Shown here: one piece after another, positions 1 to 11,485 of the stretch
How the letters are laid out: each line of letters begins with the position of its first letter
Position numbering within the stretch: position 1 is the first letter of the stretch
Assembly (NCBI RefSeq): GCF_023101765.2
Contig: NC_064228.1
Span: 8,171,501 to 8,235,500, forward strand
DNA: 64,000 nt
Origin: Spodoptera frugiperda
Lineage: Eukaryota > Arthropoda > Insecta > Lepidoptera > Noctuidae
Direction of reading: 5' to 3'
The notes under the pieces: model-generated
Seen by the model: the letters and a program-made list of their open reading frames with translations, nothing else
Database searches by the model: none
Told to the model about the DNA's origin: nothing
Made by a program: the position numbers and the translations under genes

Positions 1-446
1 TTCAACTGAGTTTGCTTTACAAAAGACTTGCCGCAGAGCCGGCAATGATACCACATGGACTTCGGATGTGTTTTATCATGGTTCAGCAATGATTCCATGT
101 CCGGGAGAACCTGCCAGCACCGTTTACACTCAAACTCGTTCCAATTCGGTTCTTTACTCAAAGATTCAGTTTCTATGTTAATGATATGGTGTGCTGGTTC
201 TGCATAATCCATTACTTTCGCATGTTCCACATATAATACATTATAATTCGGGTTCAGTTTTTGCCTGCCTCTCTTTTTCGGTCTGTCTATTGGATCCAAC
301 TTACTCAGTTTCTCATCTATATCATCAAAACAATTTTTCAAGGCTCTTTCAGCTTGCTCGCACTGCTGCGTAAAGAGATATGCGTTGAGGGCTCGGTCTA
401 CACATTTCTGGCATATTTTTTCTGGATATTTCTCATTTTCATTGGC
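1..446 (-). CDS. ZAD zinc-finger gene, exon 2 (continues beyond window)
   Basis: Starts after the acceptor TTTCAG (452-447) and reads ANENEKYPEKICQKC, the second ZAD zinc-ligand pair, then a basic stretch (RPKKRGRQK) that could act in nuclear import. A C2H2 finger and the start of another follow. The frame is open to position 1. Confidence 0.8.
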
Positions 447-910
447 CTGAAACATTTATTGTTAATATTCAGTAAACTGTAACAACTGTAGAGTGCATAC
501 ATAGAAAGTCTGCACTTATATAGTAGTAAAAAATTAAATATGCATCACAACTGGGTCAAAAGTCAATGACCTACCTTAAAGGGGTAGAAACTGGCTATCA
601 TCTGTCTCAGAGACACTTTGTACAGCACTCCTGTGCCTGCTATATGCATTATCTGGTCCGGGTCAGACAATGCAGGCGATATCTTCAGGCAGTAACGACA
701 AACTTCTGTCTTTAATTTGCCACTCAACAAATACTCGACGGCAACCTTAGTTGTCAACGGTTCACCAGGATCGCACGGCTTTGTAGGGGGTTTAGGAGGC
801 TCAGCCACATCCTCAGTCACTGATGGAGTCTTCAACAACTTCTTGAACGGCTTGGAATATGTTTTCTTAGCGTTGGAAGGGCATAATACCGGGAAAATAT
901 CGTCATCCAT
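1..910 (-). CDS. ZAD/C2H2 zinc-finger protein, 5' coding part (partial)
   Basis: Two coding exons on the minus strand: exon 1 is 910 down to 575 and exon 2 is 446 down to 1, running off the window. The donor (AAG then GTAGGT) and the acceptor (TTTCAG then GCC) join in phase 0. Exon 1 holds the first Cys pair of a zinc-finger-associated domain (VCRYC) and exon 2 the second (ICQKC), followed by the helix around ALNAYLFTQQCEQAE. Further on is one complete C2H2 finger (C-x2-C-x12-H-x3-H, from ECKRC to HDKTH), and a second finger (HCRLCGKSF) is cut by the window edge. ZAD domains are dimerisation modules of a large insect-specific family of DNA-binding transcription factors. The start at 910 (MDDDIF) is the first ATG in frame; the frame stays open upstream only to a TTG. 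The exact orthologue and DNA target cannot be told. Confidence 0.85.
575..910 (-). CDS. ZAD zinc-finger gene, coding exon 1
   Basis: Encodes MDDDIFPVL, then a basic, Pro-rich linker and the first half of the ZAD domain (VCRYC ... SLRQMIASFYPFK). It ends with a consensus donor at 574/573. The ATG at 910-908 follows an in-frame stop in the leader with no other ATG between them. Confidence 0.8.
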
Positions 911-1625
911 TATTAAGGTTATGCGATTATTATTCGTTTCCTGATTTTTGTTAGGCAATACTTCATACTAAAAGCGCCGCTAAATTTATGGACACTGCAA
1001 AGGTTTTGTAATATAAAGGCTGTTTTTAAATGAAATATACGAAGCTAAATTATTTTCGATGACACTCCAAGAAGTGCGAAAATGGCGGAAAGAGAAGAGC
1101 GTCGATGTCAACTTGTCAACCTAATGTCAAGAGTGCTTTTTTATGTTATACGCATTATTTCTTTCAAACAAAAAAATATTTTTAAGTTTTAATGAAAGAC
1201 TAAAATTATTTAAAACATTTGCTTTAAAATTATTGCCTCAAGTTTTGTGTTTTATTTAATTTACTCTCACAAATCATTACTTTTATTGCTAATCAATCTA
1301 GTTCTTCATCAGAGGATTTCATAAAAAATCTGCGTAAGTTAGAGCGTTTGAAGAGGGTTGTTTCTGCACGGTAACAATTTGTGATTGAAAAAGCTTACAA
1401 TAAAATAATACTAAAAATAATGTCATATATAGATAATGTGTTTTTATTTATAGCGTAAATATCATTATTATATTTTTTATTTTAGTAGAAAATCATATCT
1501 ACATCGTAAACACTATAGTAGAAAAATAACACACACACCTACGGCAACACTGGGACTAAATTACAGAAACGTCAAAAATGGGACATTAAATTTTTCTGCT
1601 GTAGCCAATTTTTCCTGAAAAATAA
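911..1625. promoter_or_regulatory. Upstream region of the zinc-finger gene
   Basis: No coding sequence is visible here. It holds the leader of the minus-strand zinc-finger gene and its likely promoter. An AAAATGGCGG motif at about 1079-1088 resembles the ATGGCGG elements often found at insect housekeeping promoters. If the distal EHBP1 exon at about 1700 is real, the region would be a divergent promoter; this is inference. Confidence 0.3.
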
Positions 1626-1689
1626 TCATTCACAAAAAAATCCGGATTCGTCATCATTGTGCGATTGAAATCCTGTGTTAGAAGGACTA

Positions 1690-1778
1690 TTTGTGTGTTC
1701 AGTGCTACTCAGTGTGGACAGTTATGACCTGTTTTCATTTATGGTGCAAGGAATAGAGGCATCAATACTTTGCTAACA
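1690..1778 (+). other. Possible distal 5'UTR exon of EHBP1
   Basis: A stretch with an initiator-like TTCAGT near 1697 ends in a reasonable donor (AACA then GTGAGTA at 1779). No long ORF is present. It lies divergent to the zinc-finger gene and the next plus-strand coding exon is at 20.2 kb. This is only a candidate, because the proximal exon near 19.5 kb looks better. Confidence 0.2.
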
Positions 1779-3479
1779 GTGAGTATAAAAAAGCTGAGAC
1801 TTCGTCAAGGCTAGTTCTCGTAACTTAATTATTAATTATCTGTTTGGATGATATCACGATTAGTTCTTTGAACTCTATTTTCGTGATGTAATGTGAAATT
1901 TGAATGAATAATGGTTCCTTTGGATTCGAAAAGTTATTTTTAGATGTTAGAGTACGCAATTACAGCTGGGTTTGTTTGTGTAGTGTTTATAGTAGTTATT
2001 TAAATTTGGAACACTCAAAGGATTCTCTTTGATTGGTTGGTGAAGTGGTAGTCAAGTTTACTTCCTGTTGATTTATTTATAAATTGTCTGTGAGTGATGG
2101 TTCTTTTTAATTTTTTTTCTTTACTGTATTGAGAACGTAAATTAATTACGATTTAGTATTTATTATCTTATAGTTGCTATATAAAAGTTTTGTGACTGTA
2201 ATTAAGGTAAGAATGTACTTTAGCCAGTTAATTTCATTCCCTTATCTACAAATTATCATGTTCTTAATATTTTATTCACAATTCCAATAATTTATTACGC
2301 TTGTTATTGTTAGCTGTAGATAAGAAAGTGAAAGCAAACCTATTAAGTTGATGTCTAGACATCTACATTATATTTATATATATTTAGTAACATTATAATA
2401 TTATTTTTAGTATAATTTTATTTAAGTGGGTATGGTACATTACAATAAATAAAAAAAACAATACAGAACCATAAACCAAAATTAATTCAAGAAGGATTTA
2501 TACATAGAGTATTTTACTGCCTTTAGTACCATAGCAATAAAATTATGTAGATAATATACACACACATCCTTACACAGTGACACAAAACAAATATATGCCT
2601 AACCATAGTAGGTAACTGTGTACATATTTGTACATAACTACTGACCATATAAATTAAGACATATTATATATCACATTCCATCTATTAATGAGTCTTGAGC
2701 TGCTACAATCTATCAAATTTGATATTTAAAAGTGCCTTTTTAAAAAGAAATAATTTGACTTAGACTTTGACTTTAATGGGTTACTGGAGCACAGGCTCAA
2801 AGCAAGAGTAAGACTAGGTTTTTAGTCATGAAAACAAACCCTTTGTTTCGCCTCCCAACAGTTATCATGAGGCCTCTAGAAAATATCTTTATATTTAGAA
2901 CTGAATCAATACATTTTTATATAACTACTTGTTAATTCAAACTCTTTGGTGTCATAGTCTCTACAGTTCTAAGTTTCAGATTGTTTCTGAAACCGATTAC
3001 AAATCTTGCATAGATAAATATCTACATGTTGTGGCTAGTTCATTTTTCAAACTATTTAATATTTCGAACATTCAGTAGTTAATTTCGAAATATTTTAAAA
3101 GCCCCTCCAGTTTGGAATTAATGAAAGTTGACTGTATATTATAATCCCAATGTGGGAGACATCGGAAGAATTTCCCCCTTAAAAAAAAGGTATATTATAA
3201 TACTCAGCTCTCATAATTAACATAATTTCTACACCTTAGGTTCAGAGGCATAAGGGCCAAATTGCATTGTTGCTAAATTGCTATTTAGCACCACAATATT
3301 TATTACAAATGAAATACTTCTTAACAGGAAAACTCATTCCTTTCTGAACTGTGGTCTCTGATTAATATAAATTCCTGAACCTGCATGTTTGTTTACATTG
3401 AATAAACTCCGAAACTACTACATCAAATGAGAAAATGAACACCTAAAAATAATCAATATTTTTAGAATGTACATCTACA
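1779..3479. other. AT-rich non-coding stretch
   Basis: I see no gene, RNA gene or recognised complete repeat here. It is AT-rich with many short homopolymers, and none of the short ORFs resembles a known protein. Confidence 0.5.
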
Positions 3480-3645
3480 TAAACATATAAAGCTGAAGAG
3501 TTTGTTTGTTTGAATGCGCTTATTTCTGAAACTACTGGTCCAAATTGAATCATAATTTTCGTGTTGGGTAGTCCATTTATCTAGAATATCGTGCTACAAT
3601 CAAAGTGAGTCGAGCATAGCGGGAAACCGCGCGGGAGTAGAGAGT
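3480..3645 (+). repeat. Helitron-like non-autonomous element (decayed copy)
   Basis: Contains AAGCTGAAGAGTTTGTTTG near its start and AACCGCGCGGGAGTAG at its end. These are the hallmark ends of the dispersed element that also occurs at 21072, 25020, 37425, 38779 and 42263. Confidence 0.55.
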
Positions 3646-3849
3646 ATAACAATAGAGAGAATAAAAGAGTAAATTATTGCACTGTTGATAATTTAAGGAA
3701 GCTTTTGATCCTTTAATAAACAAGTACATATTAAAGTTTATCCTCATTGCAATATATTCATTGTTAGTAAGTATATTTATTAACTTGTGATAAACAGTAC
3801 TATTGTGTTATTTATAAACTGCAATAACTAGGTAGTTATTCAGTTTAAT

Positions 3850-4008
3850 TATTATGTTATCGGCTTACTCACGTAACTGTTTGACGAGGAACTCAACTAG
3901 TTTCAAGTCATGCTAGAGGTTCATATTCATGAGCAGCATTCTGCGATATACGACGCGGCGATTGTTCCTCGTCAAACAGTTACGTGAGTAAGCCGATAAC
4001 ATAATAAT
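3850..4008. mobile_element. Foldback MITE, about 159 bp
   Basis: Near-perfect terminal inverted repeats of about 45 bp: the left arm begins ATTATTATGTTATCGGC at 3850 and the right arm (3964-4008) is its reverse complement. The internal spacer includes TTCAAGTCATGCTAGAGG. A one-armed relative lies at 46606-46710. Confidence 0.75.
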
Positions 4009-4904
4009 GAATTTAGTATGTCTCACGAAAGTTATAATAAGTACCTAGTTAGTTATTTCAAATTCGGAATTATTTATGTATTCGTTTTTTTTTTCTTGAA
4101 TGGCAACCGAGTCTCGAATACAGTTTTGTTGACTATACTGCCAGTGTCCATAATTATGCATTTATTCGAACATTGTTGAACTGAGCCATAGACTGTAGTA
4201 CTATTGTTATTTTAATCTATGCTAGTGTGACAGTTTCTGAAGAAAAGGTTGAGGTATACCTAGGTGTAGTTATTTAGACAATAGAATGAGATCTATACAG
4301 TACTACCTGTTGCGCGTGGCTTCACTCGCGTGAATTACTTGGTTTTGTGTCTAACCTATAAAGTAAAATATTTTTTCTAAAATAAAAGTAGCCTACATTA
4401 CTCCTTAATTCATCAGCTATCCGCCAGTAAAAGTCCCGTCAAAATCGGTTTAGCCATTTCACAGATTAGCCGGACAGACAGACAGACAGATGTATGATGT
4501 TCTGCGGTTTTACTCCGGATTCTTCCCTAGGTTGACCAATTAGACCTATCAATACCTCTCGTACCGCCTATGGTAACAGGTAATTCACATACATAGGTAG
4601 TTTTCTAGAATTTTCGTTAAATAGAAGGATACTTTCATATTTTTTCATATTATTATGTTTGTGAATCATTTTATGACGCCATCACTATACTCTGTCGTCC
4701 TCAATTCTGTAAAATACAATAAAAAGTAAATAAGTAAATAATTCTCTGAAGATTTTCCTCATGAGTAACTATGTATTCAGTTATTTTGATGAAAACTGTA
4801 TGATAAAATACTACTACTATAAAATTCGTAACTAGTTACTATAAAATACTACGAATTTTATCATACAGATAAGAAATATTGAAAAACGCGTCGGAATTAA
4901 TATC

Positions 4905-5050
4905 GTAAGACCCGGGTACCTCTTGCAGCTGCAGGTTGCCGGGGCTCCGGCTCGAAAATCAGGAGTAGGAACGTGGTGGTTAGTCAGTAAGAGTCCGATA
5001 CTCCCTCTCGTCTCTCGTACAGTACAGTACAGGACAAGAGAGCGAACGAT
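4905..5050 (-). repeat. Poly(A)-tailed SINE-like repeat, fragment
   Basis: Shares the block GCCGGGGCTCCGGCTCGAAAA, GGAGTAGGAACG and GTCAGTAAGAGTC with the complete, TSD-flanked copy at 10401-10706. Confidence 0.5.
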
Positions 5051-5245
5051 ATTCCGCGAAAAAGTAATTCATTGAGGTGTCGACCCTCGGCAATGAGGAC
5101 AAACAAAGCAAAGAGAAGGAAGAGGATGTCCTAAAACTATGACCAGCTATCGAGTAACGTGCGCAGCATCCTATAACCGTTCGTTGACCTAACTGCGATC
5201 CCCAAACCGCTTCCTAAGCGTGGGGATTATTACAAAACCCCCTCA

Positions 5246-5425
5246 TACCATCACTACTTTTTTTTTTGAGGGGAAAAGTCATCCAATGACTTCTCTCGCC
5301 TTGGGCGAGGCGAGAGGGAGTGTCAGACTCTTACTGACTAAAAACCACCCCGTTCCTACTCCTGCTTTTCGAACCAGAGCCCCGCTAAACCCGCTAGGTA
5401 GTTCGCAGCTCCGGAGTACCATGAC
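5246..5425 (-). repeat. Poly(A)-tailed SINE-like repeat, reverse copy
   Basis: Begins with a poly(T) run and GAGGGGAAAAGTCATCC, then GCCTTGGGCGAGGCGAGAGG, and ends CGCTAGGTAGTTCGCAGCTC. This is the reverse complement of the repeat seen complete at 10401-10706. A short ORF through it is a shadow. Confidence 0.65.
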
Positions 5426-5934
5426 TACTAAAAAGTTCGAATCCTATCAAAATTGGTTCAGTAATTTAGTAAGATAATACGCACAGACGAGCTTATATCA
5501 TTGCTTTGTCTACAGTACGGTAGAGGTCAGACACTTGACCTCCAGATCTGACTCATTATAACATCGGAAACTACTTGAACTTGCCAAATGTTAAGAACAG
5601 GAGGTGTTAATCTGATTACTGATTTACGATTATGATTCTTATGGCGCATGTAATAAAGGTGATGTTTGTGCCTGGTACAGTATGTATTGACTGTTTTAAT
5701 TTAAATGGGAGTGAGGAACTCTTGTCAGTGTAAATAGGGATTCGATGTTTATTAATAGTTAACTTTATTTCGTAAGTTGTAAGAGTGTTTTTCGTTTATC
5801 AAAATGTTTAAGTACTGAATCTAGAAGGTTTATAAATCTACATTATTGTGGGAATATTTTAAGGACTATCCCAATATGGTGATTCCGTAAACACAAACTC
5901 TTATAGCTACTTGGAAAAGTTTCAATTCAATTTC

Positions 5935-6040
5935 CGGAGCCCCGGTAAACCCGTTAGATAGTCCGCAGATCCGAATCAGGCATCAGCCCTACTGGGTCCC
6001 ATCTGTGGTTGTCTGTTCGGGCGTCCACAGACCCGCACTT
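5935..6040 (-). repeat. SINE-like repeat, 5' fragment
   Basis: Carries GGAGCCCCGGTAAACCCG, AGATAGTCCGCAG and CAGCCCTACTGGG, the head part of the same family as 10401-10706 in reverse orientation. Confidence 0.5.
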
Positions 6041-6389
6041 AAGGTGGCCGGAGATCATCGCGCGCAATTAAAATAATACATAGTTACATGCCCAATCTAA
6101 ATCGAACCCGAGACCAACAAGATTACAAATGGACCAATTAATAAACATGCGGGTAGTCCCTACTCCGTCTATTACAATCATAATCGAAACTTTTTTTCAA
6201 TGTTACCATACCACAGTCAATTATGTATGGGTCACTATGACCTTAATAGCTATAAATAAATTAATTAATTCGTCGGTTTGTTTCACCGTTAATTTTTTGT
6301 TTCCGCTGCCATTTTTGTTGTAACTGCAGACCGAGTCATTAAAAATTCTTGTATGTACATTGTACACGAGGGTCCAAATCGAGCTATGA

Positions 6390-6545
6390 ATACCAGTATA
6401 AACTGACCGTCGAATGTGTGGAAAGAGCATACAAAGCGAGACCATGGTAAACTGGTTAAGCTGTATAGCTCAATAACCAGTATAAACTGACCGTCGAATG
6501 TGTAGAAAGATCATACGAAGCGAGACCATGATACACTGGTTTTAT
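6390..6545. repeat. Two direct copies of a 70-bp MITE-like unit
   Basis: The unit ACCAGTATAAACTGACCGTC ... GAGACCATGGTAAACTGGT has short palindromic ends (ACCAGT/ACTGGT). It occurs at about 6391-6457 and again at 6475-6541. Relatives occur at 14468-14533 and twice at 48496-48955. Confidence 0.65.
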
Positions 6546-7320
6546 TAGCTGGTACAGTCATGCGCGTTAAGTTTGTAACGTTTCGAAGAATTTTACTACT
6601 GTTTCCTGGTAACTATTATGAATTAAAGATGAAGTTGTGTAGGCATTGGTTTGTTGCATAATCTTATCACAGTTCAATGGATGTTTAACTTATGTGAAAC
6701 TAGCTTTCCGCCCGTGGCTTCTTACGCGCTGTTTTAAAGAATTGGGGGATGATTTCTAAAAAAAAAAATAAAAATGAACGAGTTTTTTTGTTATTCAAAA
6801 ATAGTCTATATAGCAATTTTTGGCGTTCTACGAGTATATTGATAATTGCGGAATGTTCCATACTAACTACCACCCCCCATTTTGGGAAAGTGGTAAAACT
6901 TTCTCAGTACGGTAGTAAGACTCTGTAAGTGGTAGGTACTAATATAAATGCAATATGAAGTTTATAATTAAATTCCTACATTAGATTAAACAATTTTATC
7001 TAAAACTTGAGATGAATTTCATCTCCTTTTGCGGTAAAATAATTACAAAAACGTTACGAAAAATAATGACTGCTCAGTTTATTTTGATTGCGACTGTACC
7101 TTGTTATACCTAATTGCGTGTTAACGGGTATATGACGTGTTTCTGTTCATCTAGAATTCATTGATTTTTTTACTCAAATTAATTACGTCAGGCTATACAT
7201 AATATATCTAATAGCGTTCACTTAATGAGTTACCTATTAGTTATTAACAAATGGAAGAAAGTCTAGTATTTAGACAGCCTTCGATCTTAGAATGCTGAGT
7301 TGAAAGGCCAAATCGATTAA

Positions 7321-7432
7321 CGGCGCATTCCAATAAACTACGGATCGGTAGATGTGCCTACGAGCCGTAGAATTTTGACATAAGCTCCATACAAAATGTG
7401 TTTACCGATCGGTAGTTTATTGGAATGCGCCG
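7321..7432. mobile_element. Tourist-like MITE with TAA target duplication
   Basis: A 112-bp element with inverted ends of about 32 bp (CGGCGCATTCCAATAAACTA and its complement). It is flanked on both sides by TAA (7318-7320 and 7433-7435). A TWA target duplication is the signature of PIF/Harbinger-derived MITEs. Confidence 0.75.
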
Positions 7433-7884
7433 TAAGATCACTGGTTCCCCAAGCGCTGGTTCGTAGACCACTAGATGTCTGTAGAACACCAAAAAATTTA
7501 ATAGTCAGCGAAATGAAATATGTATTTAGTCCTTTAGTAGTAAGAGTAGGAGTGATGACGAATAAATTTTATTCTTTTGTCATCACCACACGGATTTTGA
7601 CTTAGACCAACCTTTAATCTATTCTGTTCAATCTAAACCCTTAAATCTAGAACTTTATACTGGTATACCAATTTGATGCACGAAAGCAGCCGAGCTTACA
7701 AAGGTTCGGAATTCCGCATCGCTTCCCTGAACACTAAAGGCTTTGTCTAATACCTTAATCTAGACTTCCAGCTGTTTACAGCTCAGTCAACTGTGTATAG
7801 TGTAGAGTTTGGTCCTCAAAAAGATTGGTAACTACATCGACAGGATTCTCTATATCGAGTGAGTCTTCTTGTATGTGCGATTGT

Positions 7885-8010
7885 TGAGCTAGGTGTATGA
7901 CAATTTAGATGGGGCTCAGTAGGGCTAATGCCCGATCTGGAGCTGCGGACAACGTAACAGGTTACCGGGGCTCCGGCTTGAAAAGCAGGAGTAGGAACGG
8001 GATAGTTTTT
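7885..8010 (+). repeat. SINE-like repeat fragment
   Basis: Contains ATGGGGCTCAGTAGGGCTAA, GAGCTGCGGACAACG and GGGGCTCCGGCTTGAAAAG, matching the head of the 10401-10706 family. Confidence 0.5.
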
Positions 8011-8584
8011 CGTTTGTAAGAAGACATTGAACAATTTCGCCTCATCAAAAAAAAGGCGTATGACTTAAGGCTAAATGCTAAATGATTATGGAACTTATCA
8101 AAATCTGGTGAAAGTAGCGTCAATTTTATATCTCCCAAACTCTGTCAACGTATACCTCTACCATTCTCCACTGATCTACGAGCATAGATAATTTACACAA
8201 GATATATGTGGGTGGATTCGATCTCTCAGTTATAGAAATACGACATAAAAATCCCATCAATGACTATAAACTCGTTCAAAATTTTGTTGGAATTTTACGA
8301 TCGAATTCTCAGCAGTTTGGAAAAGTACCTTTTGTATAACAAAGTTGGAATAGATACCTAGATTACAAATTAAACCGATTCCCTTGTCTTTTGTTAAATC
8401 AATCGGGATAATCGGATTATTACGAGTATCTGGATAAGTTATTTATTAGATATTTCTGGAGTTATTGAAGTTTTTTATTAATTTAACTGTTTTGAATGAA
8501 GCTGTCTCCTTTTCTTTGACATAATGATGCTGTCGATACGACCTTCAAACCTTCAAGAAAAGGGCGTATTGTCGGTATTGTTTT

Positions 8585-8695
8585 TTAAAAGGCCGGCAAC
8601 GCACCTGTGTCTCCTCTGGTGTAGCATGTGTCCATAGCGCTGATCGCTTACCATCAGGTGTACCGTCTGCTCGTTTGCATAAAAAAACGAAGATT
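8585..8695 (-). repeat. Dispersed repeat C, fragment
   Basis: Contains AAGGCCGGCAACGCACC and CTTACCATCAGGTGTACCG, the left part (reverse) of the roughly 290-bp dispersed repeat seen near-complete at 20492, 33650 and 42645. Confidence 0.5.
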
Positions 8696-9450
8696 AAAAA
8701 TGACAAATTCACAGTCCAAAGTATTTATTTCAATTAATCCTTAAACAGGCACTTTTGTAACACATCAAAGACATCGATCTCAAAATTTGACGTCACAATG
8801 AAAAGCCAAAAGTAACATTAGGTATATATTATGCAGTTAGACGGCCTCAAATATAACAGTTCTGACAAAGGAATTAGCAAAGTTCATTGATCCACCATAG
8901 CGCGGTCTCCTTGAGTTTATTTATATTATTTACGCAGTGATAAACGTGGTGTGTTTACGCTTTAACGACCATACTTACCGATATTAATCTTTATTTACTT
9001 AGAATCCTGACTTTTTTGAAGTGGTAGAACTTTCTGGAATACATATTTGCTAAATAAAGAAGATATTATGTTAAAGTAGGGCCAAATTAAACCTTTAACC
9101 GACGAGCATCTATGAAAAGACTGATGACTGTGGTGAAGCGAAAGAGGATGTATAAGAATTGTAGCAATTGGCGTTCCATTGTCTCTGCCTACCCCCATGG
9201 GAGACAGGCGTGAGGCTATGTATGTATACTGTATGTATATTTGGCAATTTAACAGGTCCATAGTCCCTATCACATGGGACTCTTAATTTTACCTACGTGG
9301 AGGAATGCAAAGTGGGTGTTTCAATTCAATTAATGCCATCATGCATCTCTGTCTACTCATTCGGGGATTTAAAAGATGTCACATAATGAAGTTACTGCTT
9401 AAACCACAAAATGTAATTTACAGTTTTTTTATACTTAAATGGCTCTTTTT

Positions 9451-11001
9451 AACCGACTTCAAAAAAAGGAGGAAGGTTCTCAATTCGACCGTATATATGC
9501 TTTTTTTATGTTTGTTCGCGGATAACTTTGTCGTTTATGAACCGATTTTGATGATTCTTTTTGTATTTGGTAGGTCTTATACCAGAGGTGGTCCCATTAA
9601 AATTTTATCAAAATTGGTTCAGCACTTTTTGAGATAATTAACAAAAACAAATATCAATACAAACATTTACTATTTCTGTTCGCGAATAACTGTGTCGTTT
9701 ATGAACTGATTTGGATGATAATTGTTGTATTTCGTAGGTCTTACATCAGACGTTGTTCCATTAAAATTTTATCGAAATTGGTTCAGCACTTTTTGAGATA
9801 ATTAACAAAAACTTTTTTTATGTATGTTAATCGATATCTCCGGCAGTTATAGACCGATTTGAGAAATTCTTTTTGTGTTTGAAAGAGTACGATGTCAGTG
9901 TGGTCCCATATAATTTTTTTAAAGTCTGACCATAAATGTAGAAGATAATCCAGGGAACTCCTCAAAAATAAACAGAATGTGCTCTGCGTTTGAGTTTAAG
10001 TGATGTATATAGCTTATCTTTCTGAGTAACCATAAAATTCAGGACAGATGGTAGCATATCTGGTATAGAATGATGGGTAGCTTGATGTGCTGTCTGATTT
10101 ACATGTATATGTAGGTACCTAATCTGTTTGTGTTTGACAAATGCATATCTCTGGCAGTTATAGTCCAATTTGTGAAATTCTTTTTGTGTTTGAAAGAGTA
10201 CGATGGCAGTGTGGTTCCATATAATTGTTTTTAAAGTCTGACCATAAATGTGGAAGATAATCCATTGAACTCCTTAAAAATGAGCAGAATGAGCTCTGCG
10301 TTTACGTTGAAGTGATGCATACTAGCTTATCTTTCTCAGTAGCCATAAAATTCAGGACAGATAGTAGCATATCTGGTATAGAATGATGGGTAGCTTGATG
10401 CGCAAGGAGTCGTTGCAAGGATCCGGCGAGTAGGGGTTGCTCGCCGCCCGACCAGATCCAGACCCGTGCGTGCGGCGCGTCGCGTTCCGCGCGCGCCTCA
10501 AAGAGCCATTAGACCACCACAGATGGGGCCCAGTAGGGCTGATGCCTGATCCAGAGCTGCGGACTACCTAGCGGGTTTACCGGGGCTCTGGTTCGAAAAG
10601 CAGGAGTAGGAACGAGGTGGTTTTTAGTCAGTAAGAGTCTGACACTCCCTCTCGCCTCGCCCAAGACGAGAGAAGTCATTGGATGATTTTCCACCCTCAA
10701 AAAAAAAGCTTGATGTGCTGTCTGAGTTACATGACTGTATACCTATGTGGGTATCTAATCTGTTTGTGTGTTTGAAAACTGACTATGTATGTAGCTTATG
10801 AACAGGTTACTGTCAGCTGTCGGCTCAGCAGATCATAAGTAAGGGTATCAGGTTAATATACATTTGAAAATAATGTAATTATGCGTCAATATGGATAGAT
10901 ATTAATATTATTCATTTAAACGGCGCTGTCTCATATGAGCAGCGCGTTTAATAGGTCGACCCATACTCAAATAAGTTATTCACTAAAAATCAAGAAATAA
11001 A
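9451..11001 (+). repeat. Long dispersed element starting AACCGACTTC, internally duplicated
   Basis: Starts AACCGACTTCAAAAAAAGGA at 9451 and ends around a stem-loop (GCGCTGTCTCATATGAGCAGCGC, 10923-10945) and CCCATACTCAAATAAG. A shorter relative in the opposite orientation lies at 62370-62976. This copy contains a tandem duplication of about 155 bp (9510-9660 and 9676-9810) and one of about 305 bp (from about 9840 and from about 10145), plus a SINE inserted at 10401. The terminal hairpin hints at a Helitron-like origin but is not proof. Several short ORFs inside resemble nothing. Confidence 0.6.
10401..10706 (+). mobile_element. SINE-like insertion with 9-bp target duplication
   Basis: A 306-bp insertion with a GC-rich head and a 3' oligo(A) tail, flanked by direct repeats AGCTTGATG (10392-10400 and 10707-10715). 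It splits the host repeat cleanly. The tail and variable-length direct repeats indicate LINE-machinery retroposition. The family name is not known to me; it recurs in at least seven partial copies in this window. Confidence 0.8.
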
Positions 11002-11021
11002 AAACATTTTTAACAAAAAAA

Positions 11022-11485
11022 AACCGACTTCAAAAAATAAATATTCCAAAACAAATTATTATGCACTAAAAAGTAAAAGAAATAATTGCGTATTTTTCAA
11101 CAACTTAATAAATCAACTAACTTTACTAACTCATCACACACATTATAATGTAAGTAGGTACAATTATTGTTATTTTTGGAGTCGGTGTCAGCCTAGGAAA
11201 CGCCAACAACTAGCACGGTACGGGCGGAGTGGTGGTTAAGTACCTACTTACAACTGGTGTAAAACTGTAATGTTTTGTTGTGAAAATAGGTAAATAACAA
11301 ACCTATCTTAGTTGGCTGACACCGACTCCAGAAATAACAATAATTGTACCTACTTACATTATAATGTGTGTGATGAGTTAGTAAAGTTAGTTGATTTATT
11401 AAGTTGTTGAAAAATACGCAATTATTTCTTTTACTTTTTAGTGCATAATAATTTGTTTTGGAATATTTATTTTTTGAAGTCGGTT
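11022..11485. mobile_element. Foldback element with 172-bp inverted arms
   Basis: Arms 11022-11193 and 11314-11485 are near-perfect inverted repeats with a 120-bp spacer. The outer end is AACCGACTTCAAAAAATAAA and the inner end is GGAGTCGGTGTCAGCC. A deleted relative with both arms fused lies at 53427-53608. No transposase is inside, so it is non-autonomous. Confidence 0.8.

Noticed and set aside
949..958. Upstream TTG start for the zinc-finger protein
   Set aside because: The codon is TTG, not ATG. The first ATG in frame is at 910.
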